Positions 1 to 7,778 of a stretch of DNA of 64,000 nt are shown one piece after another (within the stretch, counting starts at the first letter, position 1; every line of letters starts with the position of its first letter). The notes beneath the pieces were generated by a model. It searched no databases, was not told the origin of the DNA, and saw only the letters and a list, made by a program, of their open reading frames with translations. Made by a program: the position numbers and the translations under genes. Source of the DNA: Flavobacterium sp. Leaf82 (GTDB lineage: Bacteria; Bacteroidota; Bacteroidia; Flavobacteriales; Flavobacteriaceae); assembly GCF_001422725.1 (NCBI RefSeq), contig NZ_LMMA01000034.1, positions 131,642 to 195,641 on the forward strand, written 5' to 3'.

Positions 1-1049
1 TCTTCTTGTAAAACCGTCAGGGAAAGTCCCTTTGCTCCTGCCCTTGCCGTTCTACCGCTTCTGTGAACGTAGTTTTCGTAGGTATCCGGTAAATGATAGT
101 TGACTACATAAGAGATCTCTTTTACATCGATTCCTCTTGCTGCTAAATCTGTTGCTACCAGAATATTGATATGACCTTCACGAAATTGCTCCATGATTCT
201 GTCACGAATTCCTTGTGATAAACTTCCATGTAATGCGCCTGAAGAAAAACGATTGATCGCTAAGTTTTTAGCCAGTTTATTTACTGCAGCTTTGGTTTTA
301 CAGAAAATGATTCCGCGTTCTCCGTCTCTTGAATTCAGGAAATGCATTAATACATCTAATTTTTCGATAGGATCAACTACAATATATTCGTGATCAATTC
401 CTTGGTTACCAACAGTTTCCATATTGGCGCTAACCTGAACTACGTTTTTATTTAAGTAATTCTGAATCAATTGTTTGATCGTTCCCGGCAAAGTTGCTGA
501 GAATAATAAAGTTCTGTGTTTTTTAGGCAGTTCAGCTACGATTTCGTCTAAGCTTTCTTTCAGGATCGAAACCATTTCATCGGCTTCGTCTAATACTAAA
601 TATTCTGCTTGTTTTAAATCAATTGCTTTGCGCTGAATCAAATCAATCAAACGTCCCGGTGTTGCAACTACTATATGTGTAGGTTGCGATAAACGCTCGA
701 TTTGTGGTTTTATTGGGATTCCGCCACATGTTGAAGCAATAGAAATGTTTGGAATGTGTTTTCCAAAATCTTCTAAATTTCTAAAGATTTGTTGTCCAAG
801 TTCTCTGGTGGGAACCAAAATTACAGCCTGAACAATAGACGATTCTGTATTGATTAATTGTAATAATGGTAATCCGAAAGCGGCTGTTTTACCTGTTCCG
901 GTTTTGGCTAAACCTACAACATCATGACTTTCAGATAAAAGTAACGGAATTGTTTTTTGCTGAATTTCTGTTGGTTCAATAATATTCAATTCGCTTAATG
1001 CTTTTAAAATTGGTGCTGAAATTCCTAATGATGAGAATTGTTTAGACAT
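1..1049 (-). CDS. DEAD-box ATP-dependent RNA helicase (3' end outside window)
   Basis: The minus-strand frame starts at the ATG at 1049 and runs off the window start, giving about 349 codons. It shows the DEAD-box order: a Q motif near residues 24-31, Walker A AKTGTGKT (48-55), PTRELGQQ, ATPGRLIDL, LDEADEM, LFSATLP, and in the second RecA domain HGSLSQ, VATDLAARGID and HRSGRTARAG. These proteins unwind short RNA duplexes in ribosome assembly or RNA decay (RhlE/DbpA class). The C-terminal tail that would separate the subclasses is missing, so no gene symbol is given. The family call is firm. Confidence 0.95.
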   Translation of the reverse strand, partial: MSKQFSSLGISAPILKALSELNIIEPTEIQQKTIPLLLSESHDVVGLAKTGTGKTAAFGLPLLQLINTESSIVQAVILVPTRELGQQIFRNLEDFGKHIPNISIASTCGGIPIKPQIERLSQPTHIVVATPGRLIDLIQRKAIDLKQAEYLVLDEADEMVSILKESLDEIVAELPKKHRTLLFSATLPGTIKQLIQNYLNKNVVQVSANMETVGNQGIDHEYIVVDPIEKLDVLMHFLNSRDGERGIIFCKTKAAVNKLAKNLAINRFSSGALHGSLSQGIRDRIMEQFREGHINILVATDLAARGIDVKEISYVVNYHLPDTYENYVHRSGRTARAGAKGLSLTVLQE

Positions 1050-1150
1050 TGTTTTTTTATTGTAGAGTTCTGATTTTAGATTTTAGATTTCTGCCGCAGA
1101 TTACTCAGATTAAAATGATTTTTTAGAACCTTCAGTTCTTTTATTTTTTT

Positions 1151-1234
1151 GTCATTTCGACGAAGGAGAAATCACATCCAATATTCGACAAACTTTGTGT
1201 AATACTAGTGTGATTTCTCCTTTATTTTGGTGAC
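1151..1234. repeat. REP-like inverted repeat (GTCATTTCGACGAAGGAG family)
   Basis: An imperfect inverted repeat: the left arm reads GTCATTTCGACGAAGGAG then AAATCACA, and the right arm TGTGATTTCTCC then a decayed TTTGGTGAC. Related copies lie at 8843-8999 and share the CACACTAGTATT word. It lies in the 416-bp gap between two minus-strand helicase genes. The rest of that gap holds a candidate RNA (1273-1355) and a perfect 16-bp palindrome, CCCGATAGCTATCGGG, at 1397-1412. Confidence 0.7.
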
Positions 1235-1272
1235 ATAACTTTATAATTATTATTCCTTATGAAATCTAAAGC

Positions 1273-1355
1273 CTTAGCCCTGATGGCAGCGGTATCCTTT
1301 TTCTGGCTTCTTTAGCCGGGAAAAGATTTAGCGGACAGCAGGAAATAGCTCCTAA
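1273..1355 (+). ncRNA. Candidate Flavo-1-like structured RNA
   Basis: The + strand folds into a long hairpin: CTTTTTCTGGCT (about 1297-1309) pairs with AGCCGGGAAAAG (about 1314-1325) using two G-U pairs. It is enclosed by CCTG (1279-1282) pairing with CAGG (1339-1342). The flanking words AGCCCTGATGGCAGCGG and AGCGGACAGCAGG resemble, from memory, the flavobacterial Flavo-1 RNA motif, whose function is unknown. No covariance-model search could be run. A decayed repeat is the alternative. Confidence 0.5.
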
Positions 1356-1465
1356 AAATTCCAATGATTTTAAAATTCCAACTGGATAGCGCTTCTCCCG
1401 ATAGCTATCGGGATCGCTCAGCGTGACAACCTGAAACTTGAAACCTTAAACCTGAAACAAATTTT

Positions 1466-3010
1466 TTATTCTTCGTCAGGTTCGTTCATGATTTTCTCAC
1501 GATATTTTTTACCTATTAATAAGACTAATTTTAGTTTATAATCGTCAACCAGCCATTCACGGTAGTTTTTACTGCATTGGCTCAAACATTTTGCGTAACG
1601 TTTGATACGACATTCGATATCATCATCAAGTTCTTTTCCTAATGATTTTGCTTCTTGCAAAGTCTCGGTATTATCAACACACATTGCGGCGTGTTGCTCT
1701 AATGATTTGTCCAGTACTACTTTTGAACGTAAATTTTGTTTGATGATTAGTTTATGTTCTTCATCAACATCAAAAGTAACATCAGCAGTTTTTGCAAATT
1801 TAGCACGTAATTCCGGAGGCATGCTGTATTTAAAATACAATTCGATTTCAGTATCATCACGTAGATTTTCCAGATAAAATTCTGGTGATTTAAAGATATG
1901 CTGCCAGTTTACCGGCTCGCTCCATAAACCAAAACGTGCTGCATTATTACCTAAATCGATCACTGTAAACTCGTCTTTACCGGGTAATTTACGAGATCCA
2001 CGACCAATCATCTGGTAGTATAATGTTAGTGATTTTGTTGCTCTGTTTAAGATAATAGTTTCAACTGTAGGTTCATCAAAACCTGTAGTTAAGATTCCTA
2101 CAGAGGTTAAAATTGCGTCCGGAGTCTTTTTGAACCATGCCAAAATATCCTTACGTTCCTCTGAACTGCTTGTATTATCAAGGTGTCTAATGTCGTAACC
2201 GGCTTCTCTAAAAGTTTCATATACATATAATGAAGTATGAATACCGTTGTTGAAAATCAGAGTTTTTTTACCTAACGAACGTTCTGTATACGCATGCAAA
2301 AGTTTTTCCTGCATGATGGTATTCGTATATAAATCGTCTGATGATTTTACGGTATAATCTCCGTTAATACCAACTTTTAGTGATGTTAATCCCACATCAT
2401 AACTATAGGTTGTTGCACGTGCAAGGAATCCTTTGTCGATTAATGAACTAATGGTGTCTCCCACAATAAGTTCATCATAACTCTGGTGCATTGGTAATTT
2501 TATATTCGAACTCAAAGGCGTTGCTGTTACTCCAAGAATAAAAGCATTTTTGAATGAGTTTAATAATTTTCTGAATGAATTGTAATGTGCCTCATCGATA
2601 ATAACCAAACCAATATTATCAAGGTGCAATTTTTCGTCATTGATACGGTTTTTTAAAGTCTCAACCATGGCCACAAAACACGAATATTCGTTTTGGTCCG
2701 GTAATTCTTTTACTTTACTGTTAATGATTTTATTAGAAACACCAAAACCTTTTAGCATCTTCGATGTTTGTTTACAAAGCTCGATACGATGCGTTAAAAC
2801 CACCACTTTTTTATCATTATTAGCTAAATAACGACGAACGATTTCAGAGAAAATAACTGTTTTTCCCCCACCTGTTGGCAATTGATATAATAAATGATGT
2901 TTGGAAGGAGCATTGTCTAAACGTTCAAAAATGGCATCGATATCGCCTTTTTGGTATGCATAAAGTTCTTTTTTCTCTTCTCTTTCTATTTCTAAAGTGT
3001 TTTGAGACAT
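1466..3010 (-). CDS. SF2 DEAD/DEAH-box helicase, RadD-like
   Basis: A 514-aa superfamily 2 ATPase. Visible motifs are Walker A GGGKT (47-51), LTHRIEL (Ib region), DEAH (139-142), VTATP (161-165), a second RecA domain with TLIFNNGIHTS, TGFDEP and the arginine-finger motif QMIGRGSR. The layout matches RadD/YejH and the helicase parts of type I/III restriction enzymes. No nuclease or methylase partner is adjacent, so a DNA-repair role like RadD is more likely than restriction. The RadD C-terminal zinc finger is not evident, so the subfamily is tentative. The ATG at 3010 follows an A-rich leader. Confidence 0.85.
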   Translation of the reverse strand: MSQNTLEIEREEKKELYAYQKGDIDAIFERLDNAPSKHHLLYQLPTGGGKTVIFSEIVRRYLANNDKKVVVLTHRIELCKQTSKMLKGFGVSNKIINSKVKELPDQNEYSCFVAMVETLKNRINDEKLHLDNIGLVIIDEAHYNSFRKLLNSFKNAFILGVTATPLSSNIKLPMHQSYDELIVGDTISSLIDKGFLARATTYSYDVGLTSLKVGINGDYTVKSSDDLYTNTIMQEKLLHAYTERSLGKKTLIFNNGIHTSLYVYETFREAGYDIRHLDNTSSSEERKDILAWFKKTPDAILTSVGILTTGFDEPTVETIILNRATKSLTLYYQMIGRGSRKLPGKDEFTVIDLGNNAARFGLWSEPVNWQHIFKSPEFYLENLRDDTEIELYFKYSMPPELRAKFAKTADVTFDVDEEHKLIIKQNLRSKVVLDKSLEQHAAMCVDNTETLQEAKSLGKELDDDIECRIKRYAKCLSQCSKNYREWLVDDYKLKLVLLIGKKYREKIMNEPDEE

Positions 3011-3118
3011 TGTTTATTTTTGGATTTTTGCAAAAATACACCTAAAAAACAGTTATTCATCTTATTTTAACGTAAAATAAATGATTTTTTTAAATAAGAT
3101 TTTTTATGAGAAAAGCCT

Positions 3119-3652
3119 TTATAAGTCTATTTTGTCTGAAATTGCCTCAAATTCGTACTTGTTTTTCCATTTTTGTTGAATAGTTTCTTGTTGAATGGCA
3201 AAAATACGTTCCTTAAATTCCAGCAAAATTCCATTAGAAATTACAAAATTTACAGCTTGCTCAAATGAATTAAGAATGCTTTTGTAAAATAATTCCTGTT
3301 TAATAAAATTATTGGACGAATAGGTTTGTGCAATTTCGATATTATAAAGCATCAAATCTGCAATTACAAAAGGATCAACGCCAATCATTATAAAATGTTT
3401 GATGATTTTTTGAGCAACAGAACGTCGCATTTTGGCTTTTGGACGCCATTTTGCATTGGGTTTCTTTACAGGAAAGTATTCATGCGATATTTTTACTTTC
3501 GATTCCTGCAAAAGTTTATCTTCTTTAGGATTAAAAACAAAATCATAATAGACTTTTACGGGACTAAATTTTTCATACAACTCAATAATTTGTTCTTCGA
3601 GTTGTTCCTTGGTCAATTCGCCCAAATATTTTTTTAAATCGCGTTTACTCAT
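3119..3652 (-). CDS. Conserved hypothetical protein, DUF6155-like
   Basis: A 177-aa soluble protein that begins MSKRDLKKYLGELTKEQ. The start used is the ATG at 3652. An in-frame TTG six bases upstream is less likely. The N-terminus (SKRDLKKYL, LYEKFSPVKVYYDFVFNPKED) matches my memory of the Bacteroidota DUF6155 family. It is lysine-rich and helical, with no signal peptide or membrane segment. It sits alone between the helicase and the divergent DUF3817 gene. The function is unknown. Confidence 0.75.
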   Translation of the reverse strand: MSKRDLKKYLGELTKEQLEEQIIELYEKFSPVKVYYDFVFNPKEDKLLQESKVKISHEYFPVKKPNAKWRPKAKMRRSVAQKIIKHFIMIGVDPFVIADLMLYNIEIAQTYSSNNFIKQELFYKSILNSFEQAVNFVISNGILLEFKERIFAIQQETIQQKWKNKYEFEAISDKIDL

Positions 3653-3721
3653 TATCAAAGTTTAAGGTTACAAAAGTAAATTACTTTATTGATTCATACC
3701 GCAAAAACCAATCCTAATACT

Positions 3722-3729
3722 TAATTTTG
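3722..3729 (+). promoter_or_regulatory. Bacteroidota -7 element TAATTTTG
   Basis: TAATTTTG fits TAnnTTTG and lies 28 bp before the DUF3817 start codon. No clear TTTG -33 box is seen 19-21 bases upstream, so this is a partial promoter call. Confidence 0.45.
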
Positions 3730-3756
3730 CTTGTATAAAACTTAAAAAACAGATAC

Positions 3757-4044
3757 ATGCTCAAGATTTTCAAAGTTACCGCAATTTTAGAAGGAATCTC
3801 TTATTTGGTGTTATTCGCTAATATGTTGATTATCAAAAACAGTAATCCTGAATTATATCATACAATATTACGTCCGTTAGGAATGACGCACGGGGTTTTG
3901 TTTATTGGGTACATAATATTAGCAGTTTTACTTAGAAAATCTCAAAATTGGGACCTTAAAACTTTCGGAATCATCCTGATTGCTTCCCTTATTCCTTTTG
4001 GAACTTTCTATATCGAGAAAAAATATCTGGAAAATAATGCATAA
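3757..4044 (+). CDS. DUF3817 family membrane protein
   Basis: A 95-aa protein with three hydrophobic segments (about 7-25, 45-65 and 70-86). The arrangement of FKVTAILEGISYLVL, then LRPLGMTHGVLF, is typical of the DUF3817 (YdzA-type) integral membrane family, whose biochemical function is unknown. Its last codons overlap the start of the downstream mechanosensitive channel by 8 bp (ATGCATAA), so the two are probably translationally coupled. Confidence 0.85.
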   Translation: MLKIFKVTAILEGISYLVLFANMLIIKNSNPELYHTILRPLGMTHGVLFIGYIILAVLLRKSQNWDLKTFGIILIASLIPFGTFYIEKKYLENNA

Positions 4045-5293
4045 ACCTTTGGATAAAATATTTAACTTTTTATATCCGCTTTTTAGGGATTGGGGAATGA
4101 GCCGCAACTTTGCGTCTTATATTAGCCTTGTCCTTAATATTGTAATCATGGTAATTTTGGCATTTGCCATATATTATGTAGCAAAATTTGTTTTAGTAAC
4201 CTTAACCGCCATTTTTGCGCAAAAAACTAAAACTAAGTTTGATGATTACTTAATTCACAACAAAACCACAAAATACACGGCATATTTAATTCCATTTTTC
4301 TTTGTTTATAAAGCTGTTCCTATTATTCTGGATAAATACGAATATTGGGAATCTCTTTTTGGAAAAATAGTGGGTATTTATATCGTTTTGATCAGTTTAT
4401 GGATCATCAGAACTATTTTTAATGCTTTAAGAGATTATCTAAAACAAAAACCGGAATACAGCGATAAACCTATCGATAGTTTTGTTCAGGTAATTATGAT
4501 TGTTCTTTGGATTTTTGGCGTTGCGATGATTATTTCGACGTTATTCGGAATCAAAAAAGGAGAATTATTAACGATTTTAGGAACGCTTTCGGCAATTATT
4601 ATCTTGATTTTCAGGGATACTATTTTAGGATTTGTTTCAAGTGTTCAGGTTGCCATTAATGACATGGTTCGTATTGGTGACTGGATTACGATGGATAAAT
4701 TTGGAGCAGATGGTGATGTAATCGAAATAAACCTGACTACGGTAAAGGTTCGAAATTTTGATAATACGATTACCACGATTCCAACTTATGCGCTGAGTTC
4801 AGACTCTTTTCAGAACTGGCGCGGGATGCAAAAATCTGACGGAAGACGTATAAAAAGACATATTTTAATAAAAAGCAGCAGTATTCGTTTCCTTAATAAT
4901 GATGATCTCAATCATATGAAACGTGTACAGCTTATTAACACTTATATCGAAACCAGACAATCTGAAATTGAAAAATACAATGATTTGCGCGGTATCGATA
5001 AATCATTGTCATTAAATGGTCGAAATATGACCAATTTAGGATTGTTTAGAAAATATATTATGCAATATCTTCTGGATCATCCCGGATTAAACAAAGATAT
5101 GCATATTATGTGCCGTCAGTTACAATCGACTGCACATGGTGTTCCGTTAGAGATTTATGCTTTTTCGAGCGATAAACGCTGGGCGAATTACGAATATATT
5201 ATGTCAGATATTTTTGATCATGTAATGGCTTCGGTTATTTATTTTGATCTTGAAATATTCGAATTGCCGTCGACGATTGGACCTTTAAGTTAG
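4037..5293 (+). CDS. MscS-family mechanosensitive ion channel (YbdG-like)
   Basis: A 418-aa inner-membrane protein. It has about five hydrophobic segments in the N-terminal half, then the MscS pore helix and beta domain (ILIFRDTILGFVSSVQVAIND, then MVRIGDWITM), and a soluble C-terminal domain containing TVKVRNFDNTITTIP and FQNWRGM. The length and these motifs match E. coli YbdG (415 aa), which opens under hypo-osmotic stress. The start at 4037 (MHKPLDK) is preferred because an upstream in-frame start would lie deep inside the preceding gene. The family call is firm. Confidence 0.92.
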   Translation: MHKPLDKIFNFLYPLFRDWGMSRNFASYISLVLNIVIMVILAFAIYYVAKFVLVTLTAIFAQKTKTKFDDYLIHNKTTKYTAYLIPFFFVYKAVPIILDKYEYWESLFGKIVGIYIVLISLWIIRTIFNALRDYLKQKPEYSDKPIDSFVQVIMIVLWIFGVAMIISTLFGIKKGELLTILGTLSAIIILIFRDTILGFVSSVQVAINDMVRIGDWITMDKFGADGDVIEINLTTVKVRNFDNTITTIPTYALSSDSFQNWRGMQKSDGRRIKRHILIKSSSIRFLNNDDLNHMKRVQLINTYIETRQSEIEKYNDLRGIDKSLSLNGRNMTNLGLFRKYIMQYLLDHPGLNKDMHIMCRQLQSTAHGVPLEIYAFSSDKRWANYEYIMSDIFDHVMASVIYFDLEIFELPSTIGPLS

Positions 5294-5424
5294 TTCTCAG
5301 TCTCAGTCTCAGTTTTCAGTCACAGTTAAACTGAAAAACGAGACTGAGACTGAAAACTATTTTTTAATCTCAGTTTTGGAGTTACAGTTAAACTGAAAAC
5401 TGAGACTGAGACTAAAAACTATTT
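5294..5424. repeat. Tandem low-complexity repeat of CTGAGACTGAAAACT words
   Basis: Two approximate copies of a ~65-bp unit built from CAGTTAAACTGAAAA, GAGACTGAGACT and CTATTTTTTAATCTC. The second copy runs into the last codons and stop of the next minus-strand gene (CTATTTTTTAATCTC at 5419-5433), and the first copy repeats those same bases at about 5357. It looks like a duplication that began at the gene's 3' end. Similar AAACTGT words occur at 59237-59262. Confidence 0.65.
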
Positions 5425-5850
5425 TTTAATCTCTTCAAAAACAAACTTTGAGTTGTGATATTCTATTGGAGTTCCGGGCATAAAACACGGAAGATTAAAG
5501 TATATGCCTATTACCCCGCTTCCTAAAAATAATTTGTTATCTTTTTTCAGTAAAGCCAGCGGGATTCTTTTCCAGCTTCCTCCGTTTGATATAAAATGAA
5601 AATCACCTCTTAAAGTATCTCCTTTTATATCGCCTCTTACATCTCCGGAATCTTTACCTTGTTGATAATAAGATCTTTCATAACGTCCGTAAAAGCGTTT
5701 GTCGTTAATATTTATGGCTAAAATTGCAGTGTCTTTGCCATTTACGGCATGATATACAATATGATTGTATTCGCTTTTTTTGTCTTTAGAATTGCAGGAA
5801 ACAATTAAGATTATGATTAAAACTGAAAACAATGAAGATTTTATATTCAT
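5419..5850 (-). CDS. Hypothetical lipoprotein
   Basis: A 143-aa protein starting MNIKSSLFSVLIIILIVSC, a lipoprotein signal with Cys19 as the acylated residue, then a charged linker (NSKDKKSEYN) and a beta-rich domain. The start is placed at 5850. An in-frame ATG at 5874 lies inside a palindromic intergenic repeat (5871-5954), which also occurs elsewhere, so translation from there is unlikely. No recognised domain. It is probably exported and anchored in the envelope. Confidence 0.7.
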   Translation of the reverse strand: MNIKSSLFSVLIIILIVSCNSKDKKSEYNHIVYHAVNGKDTAILAININDKRFYGRYERSYYQQGKDSGDVRGDIKGDTLRGDFHFISNGGSWKRIPLALLKKDNKLFLGSGVIGIYFNLPCFMPGTPIEYHNSKFVFEEIKK

Positions 5851-5870
5851 AGAAAGGGTTTTTCTTTTTA

Positions 5871-5954
5871 CCATATAAGTGATGTAAGTTCATTTAAAGC
5901 TTTACGCTTAATTTTAGATCAACTTATAATATCTTATATAACTTATATGGTGAA
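5871..5954. repeat. Palindromic intergenic repeat, copy 1 (CATATAAG)
   Basis: An 84-bp element bounded by CCATATAAGTGATGTAAG on the left and CTTATATAACTTATATGG on the right, with an AT-rich middle containing CGCTTAATTTTAG. A second copy lies in the opposite orientation at 7632-7695. Its ends are imperfect inverted repeats of each other, so it can form a long hairpin. Confidence 0.7.
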
Positions 5955-6024
5955 ACTTTATTTATAATTCATAAGGTTAAACTAATTTTCGCATTATAAT
6001 TTTTTCTAAATTTAAAGAAAAAAC

Positions 6025-6432
6025 ATGGAAGATAGAGATGCTTTTTTAAGAGAATTTAGAGGAGAGACTTTAGGAACTGTAAGTGCTCAATCTTCGCCAG
6101 ATGAGTTATTTCAAAACCAGACTATTAGGCCCATTTTAAAACTTCAAAATGATTTATTTATAGCAGTTTTCATTAACTACGTAAATAAAAATAAAGCCGA
6201 TTTTTATTCCTATACTGTAGAAAAGAAATTGCAAACCATAGAAAATTCTATTCAGAAAGATATTAAGTTTAGAAATTCTCTTAAAGGAATTATCATGGCA
6301 CTTTTTACCATTGAAGAATATGATACTTATATCCAGAATTCTTCCAGTTTAAACAAACGAATGATGAATTTGTTGGTTGAAAGATTGAAAAGTCAGGTTC
6401 AATTGTTTGAAGTTGAAAAGGATTTGAACTAG
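6025..6432 (+). CDS. Conserved hypothetical protein, 135 aa
   Basis: A soluble, mostly helical 135-aa protein (MEDRDAFLREFRGETLGTV). It has no signal peptide, membrane segment or catalytic motif that I recognise. The stretch RPILKLQNDLFIAVFINYV and the C-terminal LNKRMMNLLVERLKSQ recur in Bacteroidota proteins that are sometimes labelled glyoxalase, but no VOC-fold metal residues are visible and I do not accept that label. It lies 30 bp upstream of the RDD gene and may be co-transcribed with it. Confidence 0.7.
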   Translation: MEDRDAFLREFRGETLGTVSAQSSPDELFQNQTIRPILKLQNDLFIAVFINYVNKNKADFYSYTVEKKLQTIENSIQKDIKFRNSLKGIIMALFTIEEYDTYIQNSSSLNKRMMNLLVERLKSQVQLFEVEKDLN

Positions 6433-6462
6433 ATTAAAACAAAAAAAAGAGATTAAACCCAA

Positions 6463-7050
6463 ATGGAGAATAACTTTACGAATGTGATGTCTAATAAAAC
6501 AGACGAAGAATTAATTAAAATCGTAACTATAAATCGAAGCAAATATCAAGAAATAGCTATTATAGCTGCTGAAAATGAGATTGATTTAAGAAAAATTGAA
6601 TCATTTAAATTTGAAGAAGTAAGCGAAAAGATTAAAATCAATGAAAGTATAATTATAAACATCGAAAAAGGCTCTGTTAGTTCTGGAATTAGATTTGTGA
6701 ATTTTGCAATTGATTTTATAGTAATATTTATTCTTTTCGCTTTGATATCTCCTGTAGTTGAAGGATTTTTGCCTTTAGTGAGTAGAGTTGAATTTTCAAT
6801 ATATAGAATTAGTTCGTTGGTGTTTTTTATAGCTCTTTATTATATTCCTTTTGAATATAAATCTCAAAAAACTCTAGGGAAAATTATAACTAAAACGAAA
6901 GTTGTTAATTTAGAAGGAAATAAACCAGAACTTGCTGATATTGTGAGTCGAACATTTTGTAGATTAATTCCTTTTGATAGGTTTTCATTTTTCTTTTCAA
7001 GAAATGGTTTTCATGATGTAATCTCAGGAACTAAAGTAATTAAGGGATAA
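6463..7050 (+). CDS. RDD family membrane protein
   Basis: A 195-aa protein with a soluble N-terminus of ~70 residues, then the RDD signature (GIRFVNFAIDFIVIFILF, Arg and Asp in the first membrane helix), two further hydrophobic segments and the conserved QKTLGKIITKTKVV followed by SRTFCRLIPFD. RDD proteins are integral membrane proteins of mixed function, some linked to ion or osmotic stress. Its stop overlaps the start of the Crp/Fnr gene (TAATG), so the two are translationally coupled. Confidence 0.82.
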   Translation: MENNFTNVMSNKTDEELIKIVTINRSKYQEIAIIAAENEIDLRKIESFKFEEVSEKIKINESIIINIEKGSVSSGIRFVNFAIDFIVIFILFALISPVVEGFLPLVSRVEFSIYRISSLVFFIALYYIPFEYKSQKTLGKIITKTKVVNLEGNKPELADIVSRTFCRLIPFDRFSFFFSRNGFHDVISGTKVIKG

Positions 7051-7625
7051 TGTTTAACCAATTCCGAAATAAATTTTCATTATCAGATGAAAAATGGATT
7101 GAATACACCAATCTTTTCAATCGCATTGAAGTTCCTGCAAAGACAACTCTTTTAGAAGAAGGCGAAATCTCAAAAAAGCTTTTTATCATCGAAAAAGGCT
7201 GTATCAGAGTTTGGTTTAATAATAACGGAAAAGATCTGACGACTCAATTCTTTTTCGAAAATCAAAGTGTTGCTTCTATCGAAAGTTTTATGAAGAAAAT
7301 GCCAAGTCCGGTTGTGGTTGAAACTATTGAATCTTCTGTTTTATGGTGGATTCATAAAAATGATCTGGATAAAATTCTGGAAGAGATCAAGGAAATTCCA
7401 GAACTAAGAGATCGTTTAATCAATATGCTTTTTGAGCGTACGTTCGATTATATGAAATATTTTGTTTCTTTTATAAAAGACTCTCCTACTCAGCGTTATC
7501 TCAATTTAATTGAAGAAAGACCTCAAATCATTCAGCGCGTTCCTCAGCATTATATTGCTTCTTATCTCGGCGTAACTACAGTTCATTTAAGCCGAATAAA
7601 AAGCAAATTACTAAATAAGAAATAA
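7050..7625 (+). CDS. Crp/Fnr family transcriptional regulator
   Basis: A 191-aa protein with a cyclic-nucleotide-binding beta roll (about 15-115: AKTTLLEEGEISKKLFIIEKG, then IRVWF) and a short C-terminal winged helix (about 145-190: PTQRYLNLIEERPQI, HYIASYLGVTTVHLSRIKSKL). This is the usual Bacteroidota Crp-type layout, where the effector is often unknown. It ends 153 bp before an MDR-type oxidoreductase gene whose promoter region carries a palindrome (7714-7729), and regulation of that gene is a reasonable inference. Confidence 0.9.
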   Translation: MFNQFRNKFSLSDEKWIEYTNLFNRIEVPAKTTLLEEGEISKKLFIIEKGCIRVWFNNNGKDLTTQFFFENQSVASIESFMKKMPSPVVVETIESSVLWWIHKNDLDKILEEIKEIPELRDRLINMLFERTFDYMKYFVSFIKDSPTQRYLNLIEERPQIIQRVPQHYIASYLGVTTVHLSRIKSKLLNKK

Positions 7626-7631
7626 TTAAAT

Positions 7632-7695
7632 TTCACCATATAAGTTATATAAGTTCATTTAATTTTTTGCTTATAATTTCTTACATCACTTATAT
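7632..7695. repeat. Palindromic intergenic repeat, copy 2 (CATATAAG)
   Basis: The reverse-oriented copy of the element at 5871-5954. It starts CACCATATAAGTTATATAAG and ends CTTACATCACTTATATG. It lies just after the Crp/Fnr stop codon, so it could act as a hairpin end of that transcript. Confidence 0.7.
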
Positions 7696-7713
7696 GTTTT
7701 AATATTTTTATTT

Positions 7714-7758
7714 GATAACAAATGTTATCGTGTCCCCATAAACGACTTCCTAATTTTG
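7714..7758 (+). promoter_or_regulatory. Palindromic operator candidate and -7 element
   Basis: GATAACAAATGTTATC (7714-7729) is a 7-2-7 inverted repeat. It is followed by TAATTTTG (7751-7758), a match to the Bacteroidota -7 box, 20 bp before the start codon at 7779. The palindrome occupies the -33 area, a plausible repressor or activator site. The neighbouring Crp/Fnr protein is an obvious but untested candidate to bind it. Confidence 0.5.
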
Positions 7759-7778
7759 CTTCATAAAATTTAATAATT

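Noticed and set aside
1466..3010. Restriction-modification helicase subunit
   Set aside because: No methylase, specificity or nuclease subunit nearby, so a stand-alone RadD-like role is preferred.
3322..3637. A + strand frame within the DUF6155-like gene
   Set aside because: It is antisense to a gene with convincing family features and is rich in Phe/Ile as expected for a shadow frame.
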